NCBI GenBank assembly: GCA_020650975.1
Contig: JAIPMN010008537.1
Coordinates: forward strand, 1 to 29,022
Reading direction: 5' to 3'
Length of the DNA stretch: 29,022 nucleotides
DNA from: Apostichopus californicus
Taxonomy: Eukaryota; Echinodermata; Holothuroidea; Aspidochirotida; Stichopodidae
The position numbers and the translations under genes are program-made. The notes under the pieces were generated by a model. It did not search any database. It saw only the letters and a program-made list of their open reading frames with translations, and was not told the origin of the DNA. This document shows, piece by piece, positions 23,201 through 29,022 of this stretch; the first letter of the stretch is position 1; each line of letters starts with the position of its first letter.

Positions 23201-23442
23201 GATTAAAACCTGTTGAACGAAATAAATGAGCATGCGAAATGGAGAAAAACTTACAATAGTTGGGTACGTAGACTGTCCTAACACTTGTTTCCTCCGTGTG
23301 GGCTTTGTGTCCTTATGTGGCTTTAACAATGAACCGCTCTTGAGGTCCTCTAACCTGTTCTTGGGCAAGATTTCTTCACCTTTCATTATCTCCCCATCCT
23401 CACGAGGAAGGGTCTCCATGCTGTCCTGTGTATTGGCAGGCA
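2625..23442 (-). CDS. GPAM: GPAM-like mitochondrial glycerol-3-phosphate 1-acyltransferase, 21 coding exons, complete
   Basis: Spliced gene of 846 aa. Coding exons in transcript order: 23419-23255, 19890-19774, 19203-19136, 17507-17400, 16059-16016, 15256-15151, 13937-13841, 13247-13111, 12788-12692, 12144-12096, 11098-11018, 10650-10568, 10020-9907, 9363-9201, 8623-8553, 8156-7841, 7329-7184, 6948-6871, 5316-5185, 4653-4461, 2800-2625. Every intron is GT-AG, all phases match, and the frame stays open to TAA at 2625-2627. Acyltransferase block I is HRSHLD (residues 246-251, the HX4D catalytic pair), block II GAFFIKR (288-294), block III FIEGGRTRSGK (328-338), block IV ILPASVSYE (364-372), followed by VNFAQPFSLK (413-422). 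Length and order match animal GPAM (about 828 aa), including the long C-terminal domain that shorter acyltransferases lack. Known family role: acylation of glycerol-3-phosphate at sn-1 on the outer mitochondrial membrane. Hydrophobic stretches near 484-495 and 592-614 sit roughly where the vertebrate membrane segments lie. It could be the single ancestor-type counterpart of vertebrate GPAM and GPAT2; the motifs look more like GPAM. Confidence 0.95.
2801..4460 (-). other. GPAM intron 20
   Basis: 1.66 kb with no coding signal beyond splice sites. It holds the G-rich tract near 3064-3165 and a poly-C run near 3480-3497. Confidence 0.75.
3064..3165. repeat. G-rich tract with a ~24-bp tandem duplication
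   Basis: Purine-rich plus strand with repeated GGGGAAGGAGGGGACGGT units and many runs of three or more G. The transcribed RNA carries the C-rich complement. Confidence 0.75.
4461..4653 (-). CDS. GPAM: GPAM exon 20, residues 725-789
   Basis: 193 nt, acceptor CATCGTAG, donor GTAAGG. It encodes LQYFQRMLGPLIEGYWLSS (vertebrate FITFLQRLLGPLLEAYSSA), and ends ERIFKGLATY with an Ala codon split into the last exon. Confidence 0.94.
4654..5184 (-). other. GPAM intron 19
   Basis: 531 bp, AT-rich; nothing recognisable inside apart from short A runs. Confidence 0.75.
5185..5316 (-). CDS. GPAM: GPAM exon 19: acidic linker, residues 681-724
   Basis: 132 nt, 44 codons, phase 0 at both ends, acceptor TTCAACAG, donor GTAAAC. 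It encodes a variable linker with SSFWDEDTGGEEEENSFNSY, similar in charge and position to the vertebrate SWRSDEEDEDSDFGEEQ segment. Confidence 0.9.
5317..6870 (-). other. GPAM intron 18
   Basis: 1.55 kb. The first coding-distal third is the minisatellite at 5390-5950; a poly-G run lies near 6128-6139. The remainder is unique AT-rich sequence with no gene signal. Confidence 0.75.
5390..5950. repeat. Degenerate minisatellite, period about 100-112 bp, ~5 copies
   Basis: The marker CACACCCTAGTGG recurs near 5500, 5612, 5720 and 5816, with a diverged copy near 5927. Each unit also has TTTTACTCGTACACA, ACTTGTAGTCAGGG and TACATCCTTGTACTCCTGC. Spacing shrinks from 112 to 97 bp. Confidence 0.85.
6871..6948 (-). 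CDS. GPAM: GPAM exon 18, residues 655-680
   Basis: 78 nt, phase 0 at both ends, acceptor TTTCTCCCGCAG, donor GTAAAT. It encodes PCENLLAIISDALEDLVVAE, aligned with vertebrate PCQTFYQVCHETVGKFIQYG. Confidence 0.9.
7184..7329 (-). CDS. GPAM: GPAM exon 17, residues 606-654
   Basis: 146 nt, acceptor TCAATTACAG, donor GTGAGT. The split Ala codon (G+CA) continues ESVVANAVASLIGDRL, the second predicted hydrophobic stretch, then a soluble helical part ending KAEELCDMLQFEFAFTR (vertebrate RKAASLCYLLSNEGTISL). Confidence 0.93.
7330..7840 (-). other. GPAM intron 16
   Basis: 511 bp of AT-rich sequence with no recognisable repeat or gene. Confidence 0.75.
7841..8156 (-). CDS. GPAM: GPAM exon 16 (largest), residues 501-606
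   Basis: 316 nt, acceptor ATCTTCCAG, donor GTGAGA. It encodes FDIVKEEVTSRRRDVGFSG (vertebrate FFVMKEEVLARDFDLGFSG), then a variable polar insert, then LPNVFELSYYANAVVSVFVM (vertebrate VPSVFELNFYSNGVLHVFIM). The insert after NILGP is unlike the vertebrate sequence but has similar length. Confidence 0.95.
8157..8552 (-). other. GPAM intron 15
   Basis: 396 bp with poly-G (near 8196-8205) and a CCCCCCTCCCCCCC plus poly-A stretch near 8394-8418; otherwise unremarkable. Confidence 0.75.
8553..8623 (-). CDS. GPAM: GPAM exon 15, residues 477-500
   Basis: 71 nt, acceptor CTTTATAG, donor GTAAGT. It encodes SSIMSTNLLSFLLLTKHRR, matching vertebrate CAIMSTHIVACLLLYRHRQ. Its hydrophobic core lies where the first vertebrate GPAM membrane segment is placed. 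Confidence 0.94.
8624..9200 (-). other. GPAM intron 14
   Basis: 577 bp, strongly AT-rich; nothing recognised. Confidence 0.75.
9201..9363 (-). CDS. GPAM: GPAM exon 14, residues 423-477
   Basis: 163 nt, acceptor TTCTCATCAAG, donor GTAAGT. It begins EYLES, the direct continuation of FSLK in vertebrate GPAM, and ends RQLIRGLGEHIIL (vertebrate RRRLIANLAEHILF). Confidence 0.94.
9364..9906 (-). other. GPAM intron 13
   Basis: 543 bp. A (TCTTNTTAC)-like short repeat flanks the exon 14 acceptor on the transcript strand. The plus-strand open frame across it is a chance extension of the exon 13 antisense frame. Confidence 0.75.
9907..10020 (-). CDS. GPAM: GPAM exon 13, residues 385-422
   Basis: 114 nt, 38 codons, phase 0 at both ends, acceptor TTCCTATTTGCAG, donor GTAAGC. 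It encodes GYSKKKESIFSPIIGLWNAF, then HIRVNFAQPFSLK. Vertebrate GPAM has exactly 38 residues here, ending RVDFAQPFSLK. A 127-codon open frame on the opposite strand (9673-10056) covers this exon and is its antisense shadow. Confidence 0.95.
10021..10567 (-). other. GPAM intron 12, with a possible cryptic exon
   Basis: 547 bp. It contains a C-rich tract on the transcript strand (complement of 10357-10378) followed by an acceptor-like CTCACAG and a donor-like AAG|GTAAAC enclosing 66 nt at 10275-10340. This is not needed for the conserved protein. Confidence 0.7.
10568..10650 (-). CDS. GPAM: GPAM exon 12: acyltransferase block IV, residues 357-384
   Basis: 83 nt, acceptor CGCTCACAG, donor GTACGA (a weaker donor than most here). 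It encodes AYILPASVSYEKIIEG, then NFVSEQM, matching vertebrate ILIIPVGISYDRIIEGHYNGEQL. Confidence 0.94.
11018..11098 (-). CDS. GPAM: GPAM exon 11: acyltransferase block III, residues 330-357
   Basis: 81 nt, acceptor TTACTTGCAG, donor GTGAGC. It completes E330 and encodes GGRTRSGKALAPKGG then LLSVVIDAYMDG. The vertebrate block is EGTRSRSGK; here it is EGGRTRSGK, with Arg333, Arg335 and Lys338 kept. Confidence 0.95.
11204..11239. repeat. (TTG)12 microsatellite
   Basis: Twelve uninterrupted TTG triplets on the plus strand; the transcript strand reads (CAA)n. Confidence 0.97.
11421..11792. repeat. Higher-order minisatellite, 52-bp unit built from CTATGTACTGTG words
   Basis: CAAAAACTG recurs at 11421, 11519, 11571, 11623, 11675 and 11770. 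Three consecutive intervals are exactly 52 bp; the outer ones are 98 and 95 bp. Within each unit are shorter words CTATGTACTGTG, CTATGTGCTGTACTG and the palindrome GTACTGTAC. No stop trinucleotide occurs in most of the array, so all three plus frames are open for 125-140 codons, giving Cys/Tyr/Val/Leu-rich nonsense peptides. Confidence 0.95.
12096..12144 (-). CDS. GPAM: GPAM exon 10 (49 nt), start of block III, residues 314-330
   Basis: Acceptor TTTCACAG, donor GTAAGT. It encodes YMEQILMKNQNMEFFI plus the first base of the block III glutamate codon. It corresponds to vertebrate HIVELLRQQQFLEIFLE. Confidence 0.93.
12145..12691 (-). other. GPAM intron 9
   Basis: 547 bp. A 103-codon minus-strand frame (12297-12608) lies inside it, but it has no family resemblance I recognise and no matching splice phase. 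A G-rich run is at about 12643-12660. Confidence 0.7.
12692..12788 (-). CDS. GPAM: GPAM exon 9: acyltransferase block II, residues 281-313
   Basis: 97 nt, acceptor TATCCTAG, donor GTGAGT. It encodes WWFRQIGAFFIKRKLD, the G-x-FFI-x-R block thought to bind glycerol-3-phosphate, then KKDFVYRAALHT (vertebrate RKDVLYRALLHG). Confidence 0.95.
12789..13110 (-). other. GPAM intron 8
   Basis: 322 bp with no recognisable content besides splice sites. Confidence 0.75.
13111..13247 (-). CDS. GPAM: GPAM exon 8: acyltransferase block I, residues 236-281
   Basis: 137 nt, acceptor CTCCTTCAG, donor GTGAGT. It encodes PIILVPLHRSHLDYLLMSL. The HX4D pair is His246 and Asp251, the general base and its partner in the family. 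It continues with FIAAGDNLNIPVLG, matching vertebrate YIASGNNLNIP. This is the most diagnostic exon of the window. Confidence 0.96.
13248..13840 (-). other. GPAM intron 7
   Basis: 593 bp, poly-C run at about 13428-13440. The 73-codon plus-strand frame inside resembles nothing I know. Confidence 0.75.
13841..13937 (-). CDS. GPAM: GPAM exon 7, residues 203-235
   Basis: 97 nt, strong acceptor TTTTCCCCTCCAG, donor GTATAC. It encodes ITGYLILRILSFLVDGI, then HVHRGQAEMVRQAAK, matching vertebrate LTGWVLLKLF...IHKGQLEMVKAA just before catalytic block I. The hydrophobic first half may be membrane-associated. Confidence 0.92.
13938..15150 (-). other. GPAM intron 6
   Basis: 1.2 kb, half of it the CT-rich minisatellite at 14430-15065. 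Confidence 0.8.
14430..15065. repeat. CT-rich minisatellite, ~36-bp unit
   Basis: Units alternate TTCTTCACCACACCC and TTCTTCACCACAACCATCC. The most regular part (about 14540-14660) has a 36-bp period, equal to 12 codons, so the minus strand reads repeated KKDGCGEEEGVV over a 67-codon open frame (14478-14681). The outer part is more degenerate, with shorter 18-20-bp steps. The transcript strand is GAAGAA-rich. Confidence 0.93.
15151..15256 (-). CDS. GPAM: GPAM exon 6, residues 168-203
   Basis: 106 nt, acceptor ACTATCAG, donor GTATGT. It encodes a charged region and then VIKRMSATIMNITLR, equivalent to the vertebrate KRILQEMVATVSPAMIRLTG segment. The CT-rich intron 6 array starts about 85 bp past its donor. 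Confidence 0.88.
15257..16015 (-). other. GPAM intron 5
   Basis: 759 bp, AT-rich, nothing recognised; small frames on both strands are not conserved-looking. Confidence 0.75.
16016..16059 (-). CDS. GPAM: GPAM exon 5 (44 nt), residues 153-168
   Basis: Short exon with acceptor TTCTTTTCAG and donor GTAAAT. It encodes RVQRAIHRSAMNDSD, matching the conserved RVQEAI of vertebrate GPAM. Both split codons (AG+G for Arg, G+GA for Gly) resolve without a shift. Confidence 0.88.
16060..17399 (-). other. GPAM intron 4
   Basis: 1.34 kb. It contains T-run plus G-run sequence at about 16170-16200 and a pair of ATGAGCTCAT palindromes near 16660 and 16680. No gene seen. Confidence 0.75.
17400..17507 (-). CDS. 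GPAM: GPAM exon 4, residues 117-153
   Basis: 108 nt, acceptor CCTTCCAG, donor GTGAGT. It encodes LLGRFFPYAHYVYTMRNN, equivalent to the vertebrate WLARRLCYILFVQERDV segment, and ends in AQNK-like VQNK with an arginine codon split into exon 5. Confidence 0.88.
17508..19135 (-). other. GPAM intron 3
   Basis: 1.63 kb, AT-rich, with a pyrimidine tract at about 18959-19010. The short plus frames show no recognisable domain. Confidence 0.75.
19136..19203 (-). CDS. GPAM: GPAM exon 3, residues 95-117
   Basis: 68 nt, acceptor CTACCCAG, donor GTAAGG after two bases of a glycine codon. It encodes ELLYHKDIPEMGIFSV, aligning with the vertebrate stretch after TPQSWDKFF. Low conservation, but phases and position fit exactly between exons 2 and 4. 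Confidence 0.85.
19204..19773 (-). other. GPAM intron 2
   Basis: 570 bp, with a poly-C run at about 19662-19674; nothing else. Confidence 0.75.
19774..19890 (-). CDS. GPAM: GPAM exon 2: RPFMGRACPRC block, residues 56-94
   Basis: 39 codons, phase 0 at both ends, acceptor ATCGCAG and donor GTGAGA. It encodes YRPFMGRACPRCSQHSR, which corresponds to the RPFVGRCCYSCTPQSW segment near the N-terminus of vertebrate GPAM and fixes the family assignment at this end of the protein. Confidence 0.92.
19891..23254 (-). other. GPAM intron 1 (3.4 kb)
   Basis: The largest intron. It holds the 252-bp tandem duplication (20182-20727), many TACTGTAC or TACAGTA words between 20270 and 23100, and two CCAAT boxes (near 22372 and 22462). 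No coding exon was found in it. Confidence 0.75.
20182..20727. repeat. Tandem segmental duplication, ~252-bp unit, two copies
   Basis: Copy 1 starts at ACTGTCTTTATC (20182), copy 2 at 20434. Both share TTCTTGGCTACAAA, GCTATTGTGTACAGTATGTG, CTGTCTGTTCAAGTACAG and AGAATTTCCCCATAGTTACA in order, with small indels. Copy 2 ends in a short tandem of AGTCCCTAGGAACCTGGTTT. Confidence 0.93.
23255..23442 (-). CDS. GPAM: GPAM exon 1: short 5' UTR, start codon, N-terminal residues 1-55
   Basis: The acceptor TTTTGTTTTCAG ends at 23443 and the donor GTAAGT begins at 23254. ATG at 23419-23417 has A at -3 and G at +4, a strong Kozak context, and opens METLPRED. The frame is also open through the 23 nt upstream, so an upstream exon could in principle add residues; I prefer the internal ATG because the next upstream exon cannot be located. 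The N-terminus is polar and lysine-rich, like the poorly conserved N-terminus of animal GPAM. Confidence 0.82.
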
Positions 23443-25764
23443 CTGAAAACAAAAGGGATTACAAGAGATGTAGTACTCAATCATGACATGAACGCATGTA
23501 TATGTGCTCATGAACTCAGCAAATGCTGTACTGTGCATGCGCACTACACTGCACTCAATACTGTACATGACCCTCAAACAAAGAATGCGCAGTTGTGGTT
23601 TTACCCTTGAGCGACTATACTGTACAGGAATCACACATTGATTGACAATGCTTATAAACATGTATGGAAAATCAAACAAAATACTTACTGATTCAAACAG
23701 ACTAATTTGCTTCTTTTTTTTAGTCCAGACCGTTTCTGTGTACAAATCCAACCTTTGATTGATTATGAAGCACTCATAAACAGTCAAGAGTGGATAGTTG
23801 GATATTTCCAAATGAATGCTAAAAAAGGAATTGTCCACTTTCCTCACATACAATACAAACAATCAAGAAAATTGCAAGCTCAGAGTAAATGTAGCTTGCT
23901 ATTGCTCTAAACATCCCCAGGATTTGTTAGTTCCAGCTGATCTGAAGTTAAGTACTGTAAGTGTAACAGCAACATCCAGGCAACTGCAAAAACTGCGTTT
24001 TGTATCATGATGTAACTGATTGGAACAAATCCAAACGCCTCTCATCTGGTCTTCCTGGAAACTTTTTTTGTAAGTTCAAAAACAGATCATCCATTGGAAT
24101 AGTTGTAAACAGATAAACCTATGGAAGCTTATAGCAGCCACTTCATACTGGCAGGAAAGTGTCAACCAGTTTAAACCTGAATGCAGTCACATAACTCTCA
24201 GTCACTGAAGGGAATAAGGCAAGTAAAGCACCAGCCTCTACAGTAATGTAAAAGTAATGGTTAATTATTCAAAAATATATCCTAGCTTACTGAATGTAAC
24301 CCCCCAATTGTGACAATTTTACTGTGCCAAGTCCACAACGGCCAATCAAAGCACCCATACAATACTGATTTCCACAGTTGCTATGCTCATGCCTTTGTAG
24401 GGATGGCAGAGCATTATCAGGTCAAAAATATTTACACAGTAGTTGTTGCATTTAATCTGAATACAAGGGTGTACAACTGTCACTCTGATAACAGTGCATG
24501 GGTTCAGCCATCCTTACAGAGATGTCTTCCTCATCGACAATGTGTCTTCCACCAAAGTTCCAGCCAGTCTACTTAACTACACTCACTTCAGAAGTCTGAT
24601 GTTCCTACCACCTCTCCTACTTACATTGTTAGTAAATATTGCCCTTTTTTACTAAACCAGAGTTCTCCCTTCCTAATCCCCCTCCCCCTCCCTGGCGGAT
24701 GCACTTCAATTGCACTTATGGGGCACGACATACATTTAATACATGAACATACTACATTTAATTAAAGTTAAGTTTATGTGTATGAGTAAGAGGGAGTGGC
24801 AACAGGAAGGGGAAGGGGAAGAGGAAGGGGAGAGAGGTAGGACTGGAGTAACTTACATTAAGCTAAATGATTCTTGTGGCACTATAACCTTGCCCTGTTG
24901 ATCTACACAGAAAAGTACAGTTAACAGAGAGAAATCTGGTTGAGTGACTATTTCTTTAATATCATGGCTGCTCTATACAATACGTCCTGGGTGTTCACAA
25001 AACCAAGGGGAATGGAAATGCTCTATGGACTGTCCACTACAATTCAGTGGTATATCGTATTGATATTGGAACAATTCTTGCAATGGTGATATCATTACTT
25101 CCCCGCTTCATGATTCCATGCGCAGTTGAAACTTACAACACTGCCAAGCTGGACAAAACCCCCTTTTTTGAATTTTAAGACCATTCCCAAGTTTAGTACA
25201 ATGTTGCTCAGTAACAAGTTCATCTGCTTGACTCTTTATAGCAGCATTAAGAAGAAAAGCAGCAAAGAAAATACAAACTGAGCACTTTATTAAATCCCAT
25301 TGGAAATTTACTGCCTTGGTGTTGAGAATGTCTCTCTCAGTACTGCAACCCTTTTAACAGTGCTCAGTGTAAAATACTGCATGTACAACAGAGGAACTCT
25401 AGGGAGCAAATATATATTAAACCATTGTTAAGATGCATCGTGTTGAGGTTTGTTGCCAATTTCTGCCATTTTACTAAAAGCTATCACGTTTGTCACCACA
25501 CTGCAGGCTGAAGTTCATCAAAGGAAGACTGATTATAAGTGGGGAAGCAGAATGGGGCAGGGGGGGGGGGTGGCAGGAAGTAAAGAACTAAGATTGATAA
25601 ATGTAGTGAGTTTTATTTTCTATAAGAGTGGACATGATTTTACTCTTTTTTTTTTGGACATCTTGTGTAAGAAGAGTACTTTGTGGGTGGAATGGGGTTT
25701 GTTGCTTACTCCTTCTTGGTTACCTTTTCAATATTTACATATTTGGGAGCACTCCACTAGATGA

Positions 25765-25800
25765 GGCTTTGAGCCCCTTGGGGTGCTCCTTATCAAAGCC
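25765..25800. other. Compact inverted repeat (hairpin-forming)
   Basis: GGCTTTGA at 25765-25772 pairs with TCAAAGCC at 25793-25800, and the palindrome CCCCTTGGGG (25774-25783) sits between them. Also GGAGCAC (about 25745-25751) pairs with GTGCTCC (25783-25789), so two alternative foldings are possible. Function unknown; it may be the end of an old mobile element. Confidence 0.6.
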
Positions 25801-27100
25801 TTCACACAAATTTCATCTTGTAACCCACACTGTATCCTATACTGTAACTTTACTGGGTTCTACTCTACTACATACTGTACAGTACATAATTGTAACTACA
25901 TAATAATATATACTGTATGATTGTAAAGCTGTAGAGAAACATAAAATAAAAGTGTATTTAGCTATTTAATGATGAATGTACCAATAACCTGGTTAACCTC
26001 AACCAATGTAAGCCATACATGTAAAGCTATATATGTAGAACATAAATCAAGTAGTTTACCATATTTAAATATATATGCAAATTGACTTGCAAATGATTTT
26101 AATACATCAGGTTCTGACTCCAAAACTCCATATCAAAACACACACACTATGTCACACCAGCCCTAAGAAGAAGAAAAAGTTCACTGACTGATGGAAATAA
26201 GTATGTACTGTACAGTATGTCATTAAAGTGAGTCAAGGATAATGGAGTTTAGTACTTATCACCCTTATCATTATATAAGGCAGTGTGTGCCCTGCTTGAG
26301 GTCAAACCACACAAACAACCCCCTCTTGATCTTTAATACCAAGATTAAGTTTATCAGATTAGAGACATACTCTGTTGTGACCTTAGTTTGACACATGTGA
26401 GGATATCGCTGCCACGCTACTACATCATGTGTTTGAACAGAATTAAGATTTTCATTTAGAACTGTTTCATCTTTTAATTGAAGAAATGTCAAGTAATGTG
26501 TACGCAAGGGAGGTCAGTTCCCACTAATGACTATCTACAGTACAAACACTGCATGGTGACTCTTAATACAAGAACACAATAGAAGGAAAACATTCAATCT
26601 ACTGTATATACTGCAGCAGCTAGCAACAATAAAGACACACTCAGCACTCACAGAATACGAAAGGAAGGGCCCTTCAAGCCTGCTGCAGGAAATCATTAAT
26701 TCAGCATCACATCACAAAATTGTATGCAAAATGGTCAAAGATGTGAAAGTCCAAAGATGTGAGCTTTGTAAATTTAGTTTTACACAGTAACCGTAGTATA
26801 TCTTGTGACAAAAGCCTTCCAGAACTTCTACACAAAATTTGAATGTCACATAAACTTTTTCCCTGCTGTCGTACAACCCAGAGAAGTTTTGTACTTAGAT
26901 TTCGATCATGTACTGTTTATAGTGAAATACATGCAATAGACCAAATACAGTACTGCAGCCATTGATACTACCAACGTACCCGCAGATTTTAGCATTAATT
27001 AGTGATGTGGTTTTACAGTTCCGAAAATACCTTCCTGAAGGTTCCAACCCTCATAGTGTTGCTCAAAGAGGATGATCAAATTACACTGTTAATTTTATTC

Positions 27101-27160
27101 TAATGGAGAAGTCTCTGACAGAGGCAGTAGAAATGGAGAAGCCTCTGACTGGTAGAAGAA
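27101..27160. repeat. Two-copy ~30-bp tandem repeat
   Basis: AATGGAGAAGTCTCTGAC followed about 30 bp later by AATGGAGAAGCCTCTGAC. Confidence 0.75.
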
Positions 27161-28290
27161 GGAGTATTGTCACTGGAATGTGTGTGTGACTATCTTTGGT
27201 CTCTTTCAACAAAATTGGGACAAAAAATAGAAGGAATAGAACCATCCCATGTATTGTACACCTATGCATGGCTCAACTTAACTGAACAAATTTGTTAATA
27301 AACCAAACATCAATAAATTTGGCATGTGCATATATGTATAGGATGCCAAAGACCACAATGTGGCATCAATTTCCCCAAATATGCACTATTGGCATAGAAT
27401 TTTTGTTTACAATATTCAATTTTGAAACCAATATTTCCACAGCTGTATTTACAAGTTAAATATTACAGTAAGTGCACACTGTATTTACTACATGGTCCCA
27501 CAGTTTTATTAATGTTCACTATTAAAAGTAGCACAGTGGGCTAGTCATGAGAGTACTACAAAAGGTGTTAATTTGCATTATGTACATAGCTTATTTTAAT
27601 AAGTGGTAGGAGTGACAGGGTTCCTCATGTATCATAAGGTACAGTATGTATTCTTGACTGCCCACTTTTTTCCATAAAGTGTCAAACGTTCACATGTATA
27701 CTGCGGACTGTAGGGTATTGTATGATGGCCAATGAAATTCACCAGCTTCAGTACAGCATGTCAATGATCATCATTACATATGTATTGTCTACTTTTTATG
27801 TAATACAATTGAAACTAGCATGAATACAAAACCTATAAGTAAACTTTTGATTTAAGTTGGCACACTGTATATACATATATATGTACTGATTCCCTGCGAT
27901 GCGATGCAGATGGACTGTTATATTAACACAAGGAGGCGTACTGAGCTGCATCTCTGAGCACTGTAATGCACAGGTAGTTTACATCTCCAAGGATCACACC
28001 ATGCATGGTGCAATCTATACTTCAAACTTAGAGAACAACACCAAGGAATTTTCAAGGACATCGGATCAATCTGCATTTTTCGTGTTTAAGATACTTGGCA
28101 AAAAGAATTGCTGCTGATAATGCACTTACAATTACACATTTTGAATTGTTTTCCTTTGCCGAGTATACTGTTTAAACACTGAACACATGGTAATACCTTA
28201 GTGTAACAAATAAATAAAGAGTCCAGTCACGGGGGCTTATATTTGTCACTACGTCGAAGTGTATTTATTGCAAGCTTCAACAGAGTCTTA

Positions 28291-28380
28291 CCAAGATAAA
28301 AGAACACATTTTGTCTTTATAAACTCTAAGTAACACCAAGATATAAAAGCATGTCTTGTCTTTATGAACTCTAAGTAATA
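28291..28380. repeat. Two-copy 45-bp tandem duplication
   Basis: CCAAGATA..AAAAG starts at 28291 and 28336; both copies end TTGTCTTTAT(A/G)AACTCTAAGTAA. Confidence 0.85.
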
Positions 28381-28564
28381 ACTGCTTCCCAATCCGTTCC
28401 AAACCCTATTTAAAGAAAACATGCACAACACGCACCCTTCAAACAACTTACATACCACACACATCCCAAGCAACAAGCAGAATCTGATTTAACTATCGAT
28501 GAAATCCTGAAGTTGGAATGTAAAACTAAACCATGTAATGATGTACGCTAGCAAAGTTTTATAA

Positions 28565-28842
28565 GGCCGTGGCTATTCTTACGACTAGTCGGAACAATTA
28601 TCTATAAACTATTCTTACGACATTGGCGATTTCATGCGCTGTAAAGTAAATAAAGCAACTGCGCGTGTAGTAGGGGTAATCCTAACCATAACCCTAAACC
28701 TAATAATAACCCTAACCCTAATCCTAACCGGAAATTATTGTTACTCATGGTCGTAAAAATAATACTGCTGGTTGTAAAAATAGCAACTGCGCATGCGTAA
28801 TCGGAAATTATTCTTACGACTCGTCGTAAGAATAGCCACTTT
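28565..28842. mobile_element. Non-autonomous DNA transposon (MITE-like), 278 bp
   Basis: Perfect 17-bp terminal inverted repeats: GTGGCTATTCTTACGAC at 28569-28585 and its complement at 28823-28839. The element is flanked by the direct repeat GTTTTATAA (28556-28564 and 28843-28851), which fits a 9-bp (or 8-bp) target site duplication. Inside there is no open frame; there are extra diverged copies of TATTCTTACGAC, a repeated AGCAACTGCGC, and a telomere-like CCCTAA block. Superfamily not determined: an 8-9-bp duplication fits hAT, P or Mutator types. Confidence 0.75.
28679..28731. repeat. Interstitial telomere-like (CCCTAA)n block
   Basis: Degenerate CCCTAA/CCATAA/TCCTAA hexamers for about 50 bp, inside the transposon-like element, which suggests it travels with the element and is not a chromosome end. 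Confidence 0.85.
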
Positions 28843-29022
28843 GTTTTATAAAATTAACATTTATTCACTAAGGCTATCAAAAATAGGCCTATACCAAAAT
28901 AAAGGCCTAGTAGTAGTACTAGTATAGTCAGTATTGCTAATTTCGGAACACTGCCAATTTCGGACACCCCTAAGAAATGCACGATTTCACCATGACAACC
29001 TACAGGAAGAGCCAAATTTCAC

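Larger units (their letters stand above)
23443..29022. other. Upstream region of GPAM; promoter and 5' non-coding exons not resolved
   Basis: 5.6 kb with no recognised coding exon. Exon 1 begins at an acceptor, so at least one upstream non-coding exon should exist. Several minus-strand GTAAGT or GTAAGA donor-like sites occur (for example near 23685, 24625, 24855, 25132 and 28287), but none can be chosen without transcripts. Contents otherwise: purine tract near 24800-24840, hairpin 25765-25800, small tandem duplications near 27101-27160 and 28291-28380, and the transposon-like element 28565-28842. Confidence 0.6.

Noticed and set aside
28679..28731. Chromosome end (telomere)
   Set aside because: Only about 50 bp of degenerate CCCTAA, followed by unique sequence and contained inside a transposon-like element.

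Overview
This is a stretch of animal nuclear DNA. It is AT-rich, has long introns with GT-AG splice sites, is full of simple repeats and homopolymer C/G runs, and has no bacterial-style gene packing. One protein-coding gene, on the minus strand, accounts for most of the window. Its protein looks like an invertebrate counterpart of the mitochondrial glycerol-3-phosphate acyltransferase GPAM/GPAT1. Repeat style and composition fit a marine invertebrate, perhaps an echinoderm or other non-vertebrate deuterostome, but I cannot name the species from sequence alone.

Layout, in the direction of transcription (high to low coordinates). 23443-29022 is the 5' flank or unresolved upstream non-coding exons. 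It holds a probable miniature DNA transposon at 28565-28842. The first coding exon is 23255-23442, with a proposed ATG at 23419. Twenty more coding exons follow, down to a TAA stop at 2625-2627. Spliced together they give 2541 nt, or 846 codons plus stop, in one open frame with every splice phase compatible. Vertebrate GPAM is about 828 aa. The four acyltransferase blocks fall in exon 8 (HRSHLD), exon 9 (GAFFIKR), exons 10-11 (FIEGGRTRSGK) and exon 12 (ILPASVSYE). 1-2624 is the 3' UTR and flank, with one plausible AATAAA on the minus strand at 1555-1560.

The introns carry many tandem repeats: a 52-bp higher-order array in intron 10 (about 11421-11792), a CT-rich 36-bp minisatellite in intron 6 (about 14430-15065), a degenerate ~100-112-bp minisatellite in intron 18 (about 5390-5950), a 252-bp tandem duplication in intron 1 (20182-20727), and a (TTG)12 microsatellite. 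Palindromic TACTGTAC-type words recur through introns 1 and 10 and the upstream flank.

No second gene, tRNA, rRNA, CRISPR or prokaryotic-type system was recognised. Other open frames are short and are either antisense to GPAM exons or products of repeats that lack stop codons. The encoded enzyme would catalyse the first step of glycerolipid synthesis, sn-glycerol-3-phosphate plus acyl-CoA to 1-acyl-glycerol-3-phosphate (lysophosphatidate), at the outer mitochondrial membrane.
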